From: Hymenobacter sedentarius
GTDB lineage: Bacteria; Bacteroidota; Bacteroidia; Cytophagales; Hymenobacteraceae
Length of the DNA: 64,000 bases
Assembly: GCF_001507645.1 (NCBI RefSeq)
Contig: NZ_CP013909.1
Coordinates: forward strand, 1,488,001-1,552,000
Direction of reading: 5' to 3'
Positions 24,830-36,185 of this stretch are shown here, piece after piece (the stretch's first letter is position 1; every line of letters begins with the position of its first letter). Made by a program: the position numbers and the translations under genes. A model generated the notes under the pieces. The model made no database searches and was not told where the DNA came from. It saw nothing but the letters and a program-made list of their open reading frames with translations.

Positions 24830-26878
24830 ATGATGACCCTCACTGCCACGGCGCTCCGATTCGACCGCCTCGACCATTCCAACGAAACCCTGCTGCACCT
24901 CTACCAGCACCTGCTGCGCCCGCGGCTGATAGAAGAAAAGATGCTGATTCTGCTGCGCCAGGGCAAGGTGAGTAAGTGGTTCTCGGGCATTGGGCAGGAA
25001 GCCATTTCGGTGGGCAGCACCCTGGCCCTGGAGCCCGACGAGTACATCCTGCCGCTGCACCGCAACCTGGGCGTGTTCACGGGGCGCAACGTGCCGCTCG
25101 GGCGCCTGTTTGCGCAGTGGCAGGGCAAGCGCACGGGCTTCACCAAGGGCCGCGACCGCAGCTTCCACTTCGGCAGCAACGAGCACCACATCGTGGGCAT
25201 GATTTCGCACCTGGGCCCGCAGCTGGCCGTGGCCGATGGCATTGCCCTGGCCGATGTGCTCGACCAAAAGCCCAAGGTGACCCTGACCTACAGCGGCGAC
25301 GGCGGCGCCAGCGAAGGCGACTTCCACGAGGCCCTGAACGTGGCCGCCGTGTGGCAGCTGCCGGTCATCTTCATGATTGAAAACAACGGCTACGGCCTGA
25401 GCACACCCAGCAACGAGCAGTTCCGCTTTAAGTCCTTCGTCGACAAAGGCCCGGCCTACGGCATGGACGCCGTGCAGGTAGACGGCAACAACGTGCTGGA
25501 AGTGTACAGCACCGTGAAGCGCTTGGCCGAGGACCTGCGCCAAAACCCGCGCCCCGTGCTCATCGAAGCCCTCACGTTCCGGATGCGCGGCCACGAAGAA
25601 GCCAGCGGCACCAAGTACGTGCCCCAGTCCCTGATGGAAGAGTGGGCCGTCAAAGACCCGGTGGAAAACTACGAGAAGTGGCTCATCCAGGAAGGCATCC
25701 TCACGGAAACGGCCAAGCACAGCATCCGCGAAACCATCAAGGCAGCCATCGAAGCCGGCTTGCAGGAAGCCGATGCCGTGCCCATGCCCACCGCCGACGT
25801 GCAGGAGGAAATCGCCGACATGTACCAGCCCTTCACGCCGGACGCTTCGCTTAATGAAGAATTAAGAATGAAGAATGAGGAATTGGGGGCGAGCCAACTC
25901 AATTCCTCCCTCCCCGCAAGGGAGCTGCGCTTTGTCGATGCCATCCAGGAGGGGCTGCGCCAGAGCATGCAGCGCTACCCCGACCTCGTGCTCATGGGCC
26001 AGGACATTGCCGACTACGGCGGCGTCTTCAAAATCACGGAAAGCTTCGTGGCCGAATTTGGCAAGGCGCGGGTGCGCAACACGCCCTTGTGCGAGTCGGC
26101 CATTGTGGGCGCGGGGCTGGGCCTGAGCATCAAGGGCAAGAAAAGCATGGTCGAAATGCAGTTTGCCGACTTCGTAACCTGCGGCTTCAACCAGATTGTG
26201 AACAACCTGGCCAAAAGCCATTACCGCTGGGGCCAGAACGCCGACGTGGTGGTGCGCATGCCCACCGGTGCCGGCAGCGCCGCCGGCCCCTTCCACAGCC
26301 AGAGCAACGAAGCGTGGTTCACGCACGTGCCCGGCCTGAAGGTGGTGTACCCCAGCAACCCGCACGACGCCAAGGGCCTGCTCTGCGCCGCCTTCGAAGA
26401 CCCCAATCCGGTGATGTACTTCGAGCACAAGATGCTCTACCGCAGCCTGTCGGGCCCCGTGCCCGAGGCCTACTACACCACGCCCATCGGCAAGGCCGCG
26501 CTGGCTGCTGAAGGCAACGAATTGAGCATCATTACCTACGGCATGGGCGTGCGCTGGGCCCTGCAGGTGTGCGAAGAGCTCAATGTATCGGCCGATATCC
26601 TGGACCTGCGCACCCTGCTGCCCTGGGACCAGGACGCCGTGCGCCAAACCGTGGAGAAAAACGGCCGCGTGCTGGTGCTGCACGAAGACACCCTGACCGG
26701 GGGCATCGGCGGCGAAATCGCGGCGTGGATTGGCGAAAACTGCTTCGAGCACCTCGACGCGCCCGTGCGCCGCGTGGCTTCGCTCGATACCGCCATTCCG
26801 TTTGCGCCCCCGCTCGAGGCGGCGTTTCTGCCACTGCAGCGGCTGCGCGAGCAAGTAGAAGCCCTGCGCAACTACTAA
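24830..26878 (+). CDS. Fused 2-oxoacid dehydrogenase E1 alpha/beta
   Basis: 682 residues joining both subunits of a thiamine-diphosphate E1 component. E1-alpha (about 15-335) has the TPP motif GDGGASEGDFHEALN...ENN (GDG at 156-158) and the HRNLGVFTG region. E1-beta (about 366-682) has the MGQDIADYGGVFKIT start and the AVSLD-like C-terminal swivel domain. The sequence resembles branched-chain or pyruvate E1; the substrate is uncertain. The linker (about 340-365) reads LNEELRMKNEELGASQLNSS and is encoded by a family C repeat translated in frame. The partner E2/E3 genes are not in the window; lipA at 30888 supplies the lipoyl cofactor such complexes need. Confidence 0.92.
   Translation: MMTLTATALRFDRLDHSNETLLHLYQHLLRPRLIEEKMLILLRQGKVSKWFSGIGQEAISVGSTLALEPDEYILPLHRNLGVFTGRNVPLGRLFAQWQGKRTGFTKGRDRSFHFGSNEHHIVGMISHLGPQLAVADGIALADVLDQKPKVTLTYSGDGGASEGDFHEALNVAAVWQLPVIFMIENNGYGLSTPSNEQFRFKSFVDKGPAYGMDAVQVDGNNVLEVYSTVKRLAEDLRQNPRPVLIEALTFRMRGHEEASGTKYVPQSLMEEWAVKDPVENYEKWLIQEGILTETAKHSIRETIKAAIEAGLQEADAVPMPTADVQEEIADMYQPFTPDASLNEELRMKNEELGASQLNSSLPARELRFVDAIQEGLRQSMQRYPDLVLMGQDIADYGGVFKITESFVAEFGKARVRNTPLCESAIVGAGLGLSIKGKKSMVEMQFADFVTCGFNQIVNNLAKSHYRWGQNADVVVRMPTGAGSAAGPFHSQSNEAWFTHVPGLKVVYPSNPHDAKGLLCAAFEDPNPVMYFEHKMLYRSLSGPVPEAYYTTPIGKAALAAEGNELSIITYGMGVRWALQVCEELNVSADILDLRTLLPWDQDAVRQTVEKNGRVLVLHEDTLTGGIGGEIAAWIGENCFEHLDAPVRRVASLDTAIPFAPPLEAAFLPLQRLREQVEALRNY
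25853..25910 (+). repeat. Family C repeat inside the E1 linker
   Basis: AATGAAGAATTAAGAATGAA followed by GAATGAGGAATTG, a 14-nt loop and CAATTCCTC (hairpin 25877-25908). This matches intergenic copies near 30743-30881 and 36257-36313. It keeps the reading frame open and codes for part of the linker of the E1 fusion. Confidence 0.75.
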
Positions 26879-26883
26879 ACATA

Positions 26884-26918
26884 AAAAGAGAGGCGCCGGT
26901 AGCGGCGCCTCTTTTTTT
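26884..26918. terminator. Bidirectional intrinsic terminator
   Basis: AGAGGCGCCG, a 4-nt loop, CGGCGCCTCT, then seven T, with an A-tract on the left. It lies between the E1 gene and the convergent lipoprotein gene. Confidence 0.9.
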
Positions 26919-26940
26919 ATAGCAGTTATCAGGGACCGGA

Positions 26941-27546
26941 TTACGAGCCGATGATGCTGATGATTTTGTTCAGGTGGCTCACTACGCCGCCGGTATCCGA
27001 AGGCGAGGGGTTGCCCAGAATCTTGCCGAGCGAACATACCAGGTTGCCGAGCAGGTTTTTGTCCGACTGCGACGGCGACACGCTCAGCACCGGGTTCACG
27101 CTTTGGGTCGTGCCGTTCAGGCTCACCGTTTGCGTGCCGTAGTTGACCGTAGCAGCCGAGCAGGAGCTGCTAATCTGCGCCAGCGACAGAGGAATGGCCA
27201 CGGCCACCGGCCCATAAGCCGAAGCCGGGCCCGACGTCGGCGTGGCGCTCAGCGTGCCCAAGGCGGTTATCACCCCGTTTCTTACCTCAAAGCTGTTGAT
27301 GCGCAGCGCCGAGCTAAAGGTACCGGTAGCATTTTTAGTCACGGTAATCCCGTTCTCAACTACCTGATAAGTGTAGGGGTAGGTGCCGGTATTCGTGGAC
27401 GTAACCGTTTTGCCTTGGGTCAGGGCATCAAGCGTGGCGTCGGCGGCCGAAACGGTGGCCTGAGCTGGCTCAACTTGGTTTTTTTCGCAGCTGGAAGCAC
27501 CGGCCAGCAACACTAAAAATGCGGGGAGAATCGCTAGTTTTTTCAT
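26941..27546 (-). CDS. Lipoprotein of unknown function
   Basis: 201 residues with the lipoprotein signal MKKLAILPAFLVLLAGASSC (lipidated Cys 20). The mature part is Ser/Thr/Gly/Asn-rich with beta-strand pattern (TVTSTNTGTYPYTYQVVENG) and a C-terminal hydrophobic helix-like stretch NLVCSLGKILGN...HLNKIISIIGS. No known domain is recognised. ATG 27546 starts the signal peptide; the upstream extension is not signal-like. It shares a bidirectional terminator with the E1 gene. Expected location is the periplasmic or outer face of a membrane. Confidence 0.7.
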   Translation of the reverse strand: MKKLAILPAFLVLLAGASSCEKNQVEPAQATVSAADATLDALTQGKTVTSTNTGTYPYTYQVVENGITVTKNATGTFSSALRINSFEVRNGVITALGTLSATPTSGPASAYGPVAVAIPLSLAQISSSCSAATVNYGTQTVSLNGTTQSVNPVLSVSPSQSDKNLLGNLVCSLGKILGNPSPSDTGGVVSHLNKIISIIGS

Positions 27547-27925
27547 GGAATTAACGGTAGGAAATGTGGATGAAAGGAAGAAAGAATGTTGAGCCGATAC
27601 GCCGAGCTTATTTTCATGGTTGCCTTCCACTATAGCACGATTCAGATTTCGTTAACTTCAAATATTAGATGACTATAATATTATTGGCTTGCTAACTACT
27701 TGTTTGATAGAGTTACTTTCAGTTAATGGCTGGCCTTTAGCACATGGATGGCGCTGGGCGACAATGCCAAAAAAATGTACGTTAAACCCAATTCCTGGAT
27801 GAAGGCCGGCTTGTGGCCGCGCGGGTTGGGCAGGACTATTTGGGGGATGCCGAGCACGGCCGTCCCAGGGCCCTGCTTACCGGGCGCGTTGCGTATCTTC
27901 CTGCCCGATTTTAGCCTATACTCTG
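27547..27925. other. 379-base gap, AT-rich in its first half
   Basis: The stretch from about 27640 to 27740 is far more AT-rich than the surrounding coding DNA and lies upstream of two divergent lipoprotein genes, so it most likely holds their promoters. I could not find an exact TAnnTTTG motif in it. No RNA gene or repeat is recognised. Confidence 0.5.
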
Positions 27926-28519
27926 GTGAAGCAATACTTCTACTGTCTCTTAGTGCTGTTGCTGAGCAGCTGCAGCGTGTACCACAAAGTTTTCCATCCC
28001 TACCGCCTCCCTACGCCGAAGCCGTCGCCGGAATTCAAGGCCCAGCAAAAAGCCAAAAAGAGTAAACGGTCGTTTTTGTCGTTCACCCACGGCAAGAAAA
28101 CCAACGCCAAAAACGAGGACGGCACCGACGTGGAAGAAGCCGCTACCGACGTTTCTACCCCCACTGGGGGCACCGTGCCGGGCCCCACGGCCAGTGCCAG
28201 CACCGAAACCCGCACGCTTCCGGAGCACTCCACCGTGCGGTACGACAAAAACGGGCTGATGAAAAAGCCCAAGCTGATGCGGCGGCGCATTCACAAGCCC
28301 GCCCGCAAGCCCTTCCGGCCTTTGCAGTCGATTCGCAACTTCTTCAAATTCAAGCTCCATGACAAACCCAACTACAGCCCCGACCACCGGCCTGCAGTCC
28401 CGGCCCCTGCCGAAGACCCCGCTCCGAACGTCGCGCCTGCGCCCGCAGCGGCTCCTGCGCCTGCCCCTGCAGTTGCTCCCGCAACTGCTCCAGGTGCTGC
28501 GCCCGTGGTCAAGCCGTAA
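27926..28519 (+). CDS. Small basic lipoprotein with Ala/Pro-rich tail
   Basis: 197 residues. Reading starts at GTG 27926: MKQYFYCLLVLLLSSC gives a lipoprotein signal with lipidated Cys 16. The mature part is basic (KAQQKAKKSKRSFLSFTHGKK), then Thr/Ser-rich, then PKLMRRRIHKPARKPFRPLQ, and ends in an Ala/Pro tail (PAPAAAPAPAPAVAPATAPG) typical of a flexible periplasmic spacer. No enzyme domain is visible. The stop lies 13 bases before the next small exported-protein gene, so the two are probably cotranscribed. It may bridge the envelope; function unknown. Confidence 0.65.
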   Translation: MKQYFYCLLVLLLSSCSVYHKVFHPYRLPTPKPSPEFKAQQKAKKSKRSFLSFTHGKKTNAKNEDGTDVEEAATDVSTPTGGTVPGPTASASTETRTLPEHSTVRYDKNGLMKKPKLMRRRIHKPARKPFRPLQSIRNFFKFKLHDKPNYSPDHRPAVPAPAEDPAPNVAPAPAAAPAPAPAVAPATAPGAAPVVKP

Positions 28520-28532
28520 GGCAAGGGTGGTA

Positions 28533-28826
28533 ATGCTGCTGGCCGTCGTTGGGCTGATGTGGAGTAGCCAGGTAGCCCAGGCCCAGATAGTGCATGAGAA
28601 GCCGTCGCAAGTAAAAGCGGCCAACCGCCGCGCCCTGCGCGATGCCAAGCACACCGCCTCTCCCTACAAAGACAGCCACTTAGGCGTGACCGCCGCCCGG
28701 CTCAAGCGGGGCCAAAGCACCCAGCCCATGCCCGAAGGCAGCGACGAGCTGGAGTACCGAAGAGTGGCCCCTGCGAGAGCAAAGGCGCCCGGTTTTCAGC
28801 CATTGCGCCGCAAAAAGAAGGAATAA
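28533..28826 (+). CDS. Small exported basic protein
   Basis: 97 residues with signal peptide MLLAVVGLMWSSQVAQAQ. The mature part is basic and polar (VKAANRRALRDAKHTASPY...LKRGQSTQPMPEGSDELEYRR) and ends LRRKKKE. A GTG six bases upstream could also be the start. It sits close behind the 27926 lipoprotein gene. In size, charge and export signal it resembles the 19665-21854 group, but it lacks the APGxPV motif. No function can be proposed from sequence. Confidence 0.6.
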   Translation: MLLAVVGLMWSSQVAQAQIVHEKPSQVKAANRRALRDAKHTASPYKDSHLGVTAARLKRGQSTQPMPEGSDELEYRRVAPARAKAPGFQPLRRKKKE

Positions 28827-28972
28827 TGCGTCGCGGCGGAAGTTGAGCTATATTTTTTGAATGACTTCCGGGGTATCATGTGTTATAGCATTGTTGTACT
28901 ACCGTCGCGGTACCAACTTGCGTATTGCCCTGCAAAGCGTACCTCCTCATTTTCCATCCACTAGTTGCTCTT

Positions 28973-29320
28973 ATGTCCACGCCCTGGCTTCCCCTTACCC
29001 AACCCGAACAGATAACCGACCTGGCGCAGGCCTCGCACGAGCAGCCGGTGCTTATTTTTAAGCACAGCACCACTTGCTCCATCAGCGCGGCGGCCAAAAG
29101 CAAAATTGAGCGCCAGTGGGCCGACAGCGGCCTTGCCAACGTGCCCATCTACTACCTCGACTTGCTGCGCTTCCGGCCGCTGTCGGCCCAGATTGCCGAG
29201 CAGTTCGGCATTCGCCACGAGTCGCCCCAGTTGCTGCTTATTCAGGACGGCGAATGCCGCTACGATGCCTCGCACATGGGCATTCGCCTCAGCGACGTGA
29301 AGTCGGCCGTAGGGCAGTAA
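28973..29320 (+). CDS. ytxJ: Bacillithiol-system redox-active protein YtxJ
   Basis: 115-residue thioredoxin-fold protein of the YtxJ family, a monothiol bacilliredoxin thought to remove bacillithiol from mixed disulfides. The active-site segment is FKHSTTCSISAAAKSKIERQW, with a single conserved Cys in TTCSIS; the cis-Pro region is ESPQLLLIQDGECRYDASH. ATG 28973 is used because the longer readings add no conserved sequence. Together with bshC at 13954 it shows that the organism makes and uses bacillithiol. It appears to be transcribed alone. Confidence 0.9.
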   Translation: MSTPWLPLTQPEQITDLAQASHEQPVLIFKHSTTCSISAAAKSKIERQWADSGLANVPIYYLDLLRFRPLSAQIAEQFGIRHESPQLLLIQDGECRYDASHMGIRLSDVKSAVGQ

Positions 29321-29392
29321 CGGCATGAAGCGGTGGAACGCCGGGGTGCTCTTGCTGGCACCCAAGCGCTCCACCGCGCACGCATTCAGCTT

Positions 29393-29803
29393 CTACGCTT
29401 CGTAATTAAACACCACGTTTTGCCGGATGTCCGGATGCAGGCTCAGCGTTACGGGGCAGGTGTAGGCGGCGCGCTCCAGCAGGGCCCGGTCAGTTGGCAG
29501 CAATGCCGCGGGCAGGGTAAACGTCACGTCGATTTGCACGATGCGGCGGGGGGCTTCGGTGCTCATGTGCTTCACCACGGCAAAGGTGCTGTCGACTAAG
29601 TTGAGCTGGTGGCGGTCGGCCACGATGCCCATTATTGTCATCATGCACGAGCCAAGGGCGGTGCTCACCAAATCGGTGGGCGAAAAGGCTTCGCCGCGGC
29701 CGTGGTTGTCGGTGGGTGCATCGGTTTGAATAACGTTGCCGGAAGCGACGTGGGTGGCTTCGGTACGGAGTTGGCCGGCGTAGCGGGCAGTAGCGGTGTT
29801 CAT
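29393..29803 (-). CDS. OsmC/Ohr family protein
   Basis: 136-residue cytoplasmic protein of the OsmC/Ohr superfamily, thiol-dependent peroxide-reducing enzymes. The two redox cysteines are in ALGSCMMTIMG (helix) and AAYTCPVTLSLH, at the expected spacing, and the FSPTDLVSTALGSC approach is characteristic. The length is normal for OsmC. It lies downstream of and convergent with ytxJ, so two thiol-redox genes are adjacent, although on opposite strands. Start at ATG 29803. Confidence 0.9.
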   Translation of the reverse strand: MNTATARYAGQLRTEATHVASGNVIQTDAPTDNHGRGEAFSPTDLVSTALGSCMMTIMGIVADRHQLNLVDSTFAVVKHMSTEAPRRIVQIDVTFTLPAALLPTDRALLERAAYTCPVTLSLHPDIRQNVVFNYEA

Positions 29804-29909
29804 TAAGTCAGGGAGTTACCTTGAAAAAGTTGTTTCTTCGTTGGCTAATTTACGTATTACTTAATGCGCCGCGCCTGCGGTGCCTGACAGGGCCTACTTT
29901 CGGTTGATT

Positions 29910-30725
29910 ATGCTTCCCTTTTCCTTTCGATATTTTGGCCTGCTGGCAACCGGGTTGCTGGTAGCGGCCACCGCGCAGGCCCAGGCGCCCGTACGCTCCG
30001 GCCCGGTGCCCGCCGCGCCGTCCGACGAGCAGTCGTACCGGAAGGAATTCGTGTACGGGGTCAATTTCAATACCCAGGGCGGCCTGCTGGGCGGCGTGTC
30101 GCTGCGCTCGTCGCGCGTGCTCGACGACCGGTTGCTGCGCTTCTGGAGCATTGAGGGCGTCATGCTCAAGAATGCCAAGGAAGACCGCATCAACACCATC
30201 GTGGGTGGCAGCTACATCGACCGCAAAACCAACTACGCGTTTGTGCTGCGGCCCTCGCTGGGCCTGCAGCGCATCCTGTTCCGCAAAGCCGCCGATGCCG
30301 GCGTGCAGGTGAATGGCCTGGTGAGCGCGGGCCCGTCCTTCGGCCTGCTCATGCCCTATTACATCAGTTTCGACCGCACGGCCACCCAAACCCGGGTCAT
30401 CAACGTGTCGACTGACAATATCGTGAACGAGCAGTACGACCCCGTGAAGCACGCCGACACGGGCGCCATTCTGGACCGGGGCCCCCTTTTCAGCGGCATT
30501 GGCGAAACCAAAGTGGTGCCCGGGTTTCACTTGCGCACCGGCCTGAGCTTCGAGTACGGCCGCTACCGCGACGCCGTGACCGGCATGGAGGTGGGTTTTT
30601 TGGTGGAAGGCTACACCAAGCGCCTGCTGATTCTCAGCCCCGGCAACCTGTCCGATACGGACGGGCTCAACCGCCAAATCTTCCCCTCGGTGTACCTGAC
30701 GCTGTATTTCGGGCACCGCTCGTAA
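29910..30725 (+). CDS. Exported protein, probable outer-membrane beta barrel
   Basis: 271 residues with signal peptide MLPFSFRYFGLLATGLLVAATAQAQ. The mature part has strand-like segments YGVNFNTQGGLLGGVSLRSS, NYAFVLRPSLGLQRILF, HLRTGLSFEYGRYR and the C-terminal FPSVYLTLYFGHRS, as in Bacteroidota outer-membrane barrels. ATG 29910 starts the signal peptide. It is upstream of lipA on the same strand but separated by a family C element and a possible promoter, so the two are probably not one operon. Function unknown. Confidence 0.75.
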   Translation: MLPFSFRYFGLLATGLLVAATAQAQAPVRSGPVPAAPSDEQSYRKEFVYGVNFNTQGGLLGGVSLRSSRVLDDRLLRFWSIEGVMLKNAKEDRINTIVGGSYIDRKTNYAFVLRPSLGLQRILFRKAADAGVQVNGLVSAGPSFGLLMPYYISFDRTATQTRVINVSTDNIVNEQYDPVKHADTGAILDRGPLFSGIGETKVVPGFHLRTGLSFEYGRYRDAVTGMEVGFLVEGYTKRLLILSPGNLSDTDGLNRQIFPSVYLTLYFGHRS

Positions 30726-30742
30726 CGCTGCGCTTAAGGAAG

Positions 30743-30881
30743 AATGGAGAATTAGGAATGAAGAATTGAGCTGGGCCATCCCGGGATATACAAGGCGCAT
30801 CAATTGCACCGTAAATTTGTTAGTGCTTAGTATCGAATGGGCCGAGGATAATACCTCCTTCTTCATTCCTCATTCTTCATT
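30743..30881. repeat. Family C palindromic element (139 bp)
   Basis: The left arm AATGGAGAATTAGGAATGAA (30743-30765) and the right arm TTCATTCCTCATTCTTCATT (30859-30881) pair with about 20 of 23 matches. The inner left edge continues into TTGAGCTG. The element fills the gap between the barrel protein and lipA and contains a TAAATTTG sequence at 30812-30819. Confidence 0.75.
30812..30819 (+). promoter_or_regulatory. Possible -7 element for lipA inside a repeat
   Basis: TAAATTTG matches TAnnTTTG, 68 bases before the lipA ATG. It lies in the loop of the family C element, so the element may supply the lipA promoter. No -33 TTG is found at the right distance. Confidence 0.35.
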
Positions 30882-30887
30882 AATAAA

Positions 30888-31781
30888 ATGATTGATTTGC
30901 CCGTTATCCAGCCCGAAACGGCTGCGCCTGCCCGCCCCCGCAAGCCCGACTGGCTGCGCGTGAAGCTGCCCGTGGGCGAAGAATATGCCGCCGTGCGCCG
31001 CCTAGTAGACGAGCACAAGCTGCACACCATCTGCGAGAGCGGCAACTGCCCCAATATGGGCGAATGCTGGGGCGCCGGCACGGCTACGTTTATGATTCTG
31101 GGCAACATCTGCACCCGCTCGTGTTCGTTTTGCGCCGTGGCCACGGGCCGCCCCACTGAGTACGACCTCGACGAGCCTCGCCGGGTGGCCGAGGCTATCC
31201 AGCTCATGAAGGTGAAGCACGCCGTGATAACGAGCGTGAACCGCGACGAGCTCAAGGACCGCGGTGCCAGCGTGTGGCGCGAGACCGTGGTGCTCACCAA
31301 GCAGCTCAGTCCCGGCACCACCATCGAAACACTGATTCCGGACGTGAAAGCCAACTGGGACGCGCTCGACGTGATGATTTCGGGCGGGCAGGAAGTTATT
31401 TCACACAACATCGAAACCGTGGGCAGCCTTTACCGCCTCGTGCGCCCGCAGGCCCGCTACGACCGCAGCCTCGAGCAAATCCGCCGCACGAAGCTGGCCG
31501 GCCACCGCACCAAGTCGGGCATCATGCTGGGCCTGGGCGAGAAGGCCGACGAGCTGTACCAGGCCATGGACGACCTCGTGGCCAACGGCCTCGACATCCT
31601 CACCCTGGGCCAGTACCTGCAGCCCACCAAGCGCCACCTCGACGTGGCCGAGTTCATCACCCCCGACCAGTTTGCCCACTACAAGGAAGAAGGCCTGAAG
31701 CGTGGCCTGAAGTACGTGGAAAGCGGCCCGCTGGTGCGCAGCTCCTACCACGCCGAGCGCCACGTGAACGTGCCGGTTTAG
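30888..31781 (+). CDS. lipA: Lipoyl synthase
   Basis: 297-residue radical-SAM enzyme that inserts two sulfurs into protein-bound octanoyl groups to form lipoyl groups. Both iron-sulfur clusters are visible: the auxiliary cluster [12 protein letters not shown] (Cys 49, 54, 60) and the radical-[11 protein letters not shown] (Cys 75, 79, 82). The C-terminal [13 protein letters not shown] carries the Ser ligand of the auxiliary cluster. Its products serve the E1-containing complex coded at 24830 and the glycine cleavage system (gcvP at 33202). The stop codon TAG is part of a TAGCTCAA motif. Confidence 0.97.
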   Translation: MIDLPVIQPETAAPARPRKPDWLRVKLPVGEEYAAVRRLVDEHKLHTICESGNCPNMGECWGAGTATFMILGNICTRSCSFCAVATGRPTEYDLDEPRRVAEAIQLMKVKHAVITSVNRDELKDRGASVWRETVVLTKQLSPGTTIETLIPDVKANWDALDVMISGGQEVISHNIETVGSLYRLVRPQARYDRSLEQIRRTKLAGHRTKSGIMLGLGEKADELYQAMDDLVANGLDILTLGQYLQPTKRHLDVAEFITPDQFAHYKEEGLKRGLKYVESGPLVRSSYHAERHVNVPV

Positions 31782-31810
31782 CTCAAGTTACCCGTCAGCC
31801 TGAAGCAATA

Positions 31811-31843
31811 AAAAAGCCCTCTCCAATACTGGAGGGGGCTTTT
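31811..31843. terminator. Bidirectional intrinsic terminator
   Basis: AAAAAGCCCTCTCC, a 6-nt loop, GGAGGGGGCTTTT: a stem with one mismatch, between lipA and the convergent DUF4136 gene. Confidence 0.8.
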
Positions 31844-31865
31844 CTGCGTCCTGGGCTAAGGCTAA

Positions 31866-32462
31866 TTAGCGGCGGGCCTGGTTGTCCTGGGGCGGGTAGG
31901 TGCTCAGGATACCGTTGACAATGCGGGTGGTTTCCACTTCGTTGATGGTGTTTTGGTCGACCTGGGCCTGGCCGGTGCCGCGCCAGGCCAGCTCCTTGCG
32001 GCGTGCGTCGATGATGTCGATAACCACGGTGCCGGCTTTGTACTGGGTCACGGGCGGGATGCCCCGGCCGTAGTACCCGTAGCCGTAGCCATACGGATAG
32101 CCCAAGCCATTGTAGTAAGGCGATACTTGCTGCTTGTCTTCCACACGGGCGCTGTAGGCCACGTAGATATCGGGGGCTTTGTCCACTTCGGTGAGGCCTT
32201 TGCGGGTCATCTCGGCCTTCACGGCGGCGCGCATGCGCTTGTCGAGGAAGGACTCGTAGCCTTTGGCCGGGCCGCCCTCGGTATCAGTGGGTTGCTGCGG
32301 GTACCAAGCCCAGGTTTTGAAAGCCCGGAAGTTGACGGAATGGTCAAAATCGTTGGTCACACCCACGCGGGAAGCCGTGGAGCAACCGCTGCCCAAAAGC
32401 AGCACAAAGCTCATCGCGGCCAAAGCAGCCGGACGAGCCAGAAAACGGGTGATGCGGTTCAT
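31866..32462 (-). CDS. DUF4136 lipoprotein
   Basis: 198 residues. The lipoprotein signal MNRITRFLARPAALAAMSFVLLLGSGC has its lipobox at GSGC. The mature domain is DUF4136: it begins VTNDFDHSVNFRAFKTWAWYP and ends with AGTVVIDIIDARRKELAWRGTGQAQV, both hallmarks of the family. The middle has a Tyr/Gly-rich loop (GLGYPYGYGYGYYGRGIPP). ATG 32462 starts the signal peptide; the longer reading is not signal-like. The family is common in Bacteroidota and Proteobacteria envelopes, and its function is not established. Confidence 0.88.
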   Translation of the reverse strand: MNRITRFLARPAALAAMSFVLLLGSGCSTASRVGVTNDFDHSVNFRAFKTWAWYPQQPTDTEGGPAKGYESFLDKRMRAAVKAEMTRKGLTEVDKAPDIYVAYSARVEDKQQVSPYYNGLGYPYGYGYGYYGRGIPPVTQYKAGTVVIDIIDARRKELAWRGTGQAQVDQNTINEVETTRIVNGILSTYPPQDNQARR

Positions 32463-32691
32463 AATCACAAACAAAAGACAGATTGATTGAAGGACCCAAA
32501 GTGCTGAATCCCGGGAAGAATTAAGCAATTTTCAGGCCATCTGTATAACGGCGGACGGGGCCATGGCGTTCCACTTTTACCACTATATAGTTCCCCGCAT
32601 GGTTGTGGATGGTATCATTGCTTTATGTTGAGATAACCAGATTTTATCCTACCTTACCCTCGAATTTCCACCCAACGCTCTTGCTTCGTTA

Positions 32692-33003
32692 ATGAAAAGT
32701 ACCGCCCTGTTGTTTTTGGCTGCTACGGGCCTGCTGGCCGCTTGCTCTTCCACCCGTGACGAACGGATGCAGACCGCCGCTGCCAACCATACCCCCATCG
32801 CGCACAATACCATTGTGGACTGCCCCGTGTACGATGGTATGAACAAAACCTCAACCGTACTCGCCCAAACCACCGCCGGCAACGAAGTGCAGGTAACCGA
32901 TACCATCAACGCCTACTTCGTGCGCGTTCGGCTCGATAAGGACGGCCAGACCCGGATGGGGTACATGGACCGCCGCTGCTTCGGCGAGCGGGGAAGCAAG
33001 TAG
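32692..33003 (+). CDS. Small lipoprotein, SH3-like
   Basis: 103 residues. The signal MKSTALLFLAATGLLAAC gives lipidated Cys 18 followed by SSTRDE. The mature part (VDCPVYDGMNKTSTVLAQTTAGNEVQVTDTINAYFVRVRLDKDGQTRMGYMDRRC) has the pattern of a bacterial SH3-like beta barrel: a short Val/Tyr strand, Gly-X-hydrophobic turns and a final GYM strand. Such domains often bind cell-wall peptides, but that is inference here. It is divergent from the DUF4136 lipoprotein gene. Confidence 0.7.
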   Translation: MKSTALLFLAATGLLAACSSTRDERMQTAAANHTPIAHNTIVDCPVYDGMNKTSTVLAQTTAGNEVQVTDTINAYFVRVRLDKDGQTRMGYMDRRCFGERGSK

Positions 33004-33107
33004 CGTAAGGCCACTTACTGTCATCGCGAATGCAGCGCAGTGGAACGCGGCAACCCTTCCTTTGATGCTGCGAGCTTCCTTACAAAGTCTCTGCGTTTAG
33101 CAACAGA

Positions 33108-33143
33108 AAAAAGCCCCGGCTCAAAATTGAGCCGGGGCTTTTT
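33108..33143. terminator. Bidirectional intrinsic terminator
   Basis: AAAAAGCCCCGGCTCAA, a 2-nt centre, TTGAGCCGGGGCTTTTT: a long GC-rich stem with T-tract, between the SH3-like lipoprotein and gcvP. Confidence 0.9.
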
Positions 33144-33145
33144 AC

Positions 33146-33196
33146 GTCATTAACATCACTGCGGCAAGCACAGCTTGCCGCAGTGATGTTAATGAC
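33146..33196. repeat. Perfect 24-bp palindrome
   Basis: Arms 33146-33169 and 33173-33196 are exact complements (beginning GTCATTAACATCACTGCGGC), with a 3-nt loop ACA. It lies directly next to the terminator and ends 5 bases from the gcvP stop. It has no T-tract, so it is not a simple terminator. Confidence 0.85.
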
Positions 33197-33201
33197 AAGC
33201 G

Positions 33202-36120
<2,919 letters not shown>

Positions 36121-36185
36121 AAAGGCGGGAAATAGTGAGAAGGAAGCGGTTTTGACGTAGTAAGGTTCAGTTTCAGATTCCTTAA

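Noticed and set aside
24740..25720. Long N-terminal extension of the minus-strand barrel protein over the E1 gene
   Set aside because: It has no domain, is antisense to a confident enzyme, and the signal peptide begins at 24739.
19500..33000. Search for a defence or toxin-antitoxin system among the small ORFs
   Set aside because: The small genes are exported or housekeeping; no nuclease, toxin fold or antitoxin-like pairing was seen.
33020..33100. Possible repeat (GTCATCGCGAATGCAGCGCA...) after the SH3-like lipoprotein
   Set aside because: It resembles half of a palindromic element but the second arm is not recognisable, so I did not list it as a feature.
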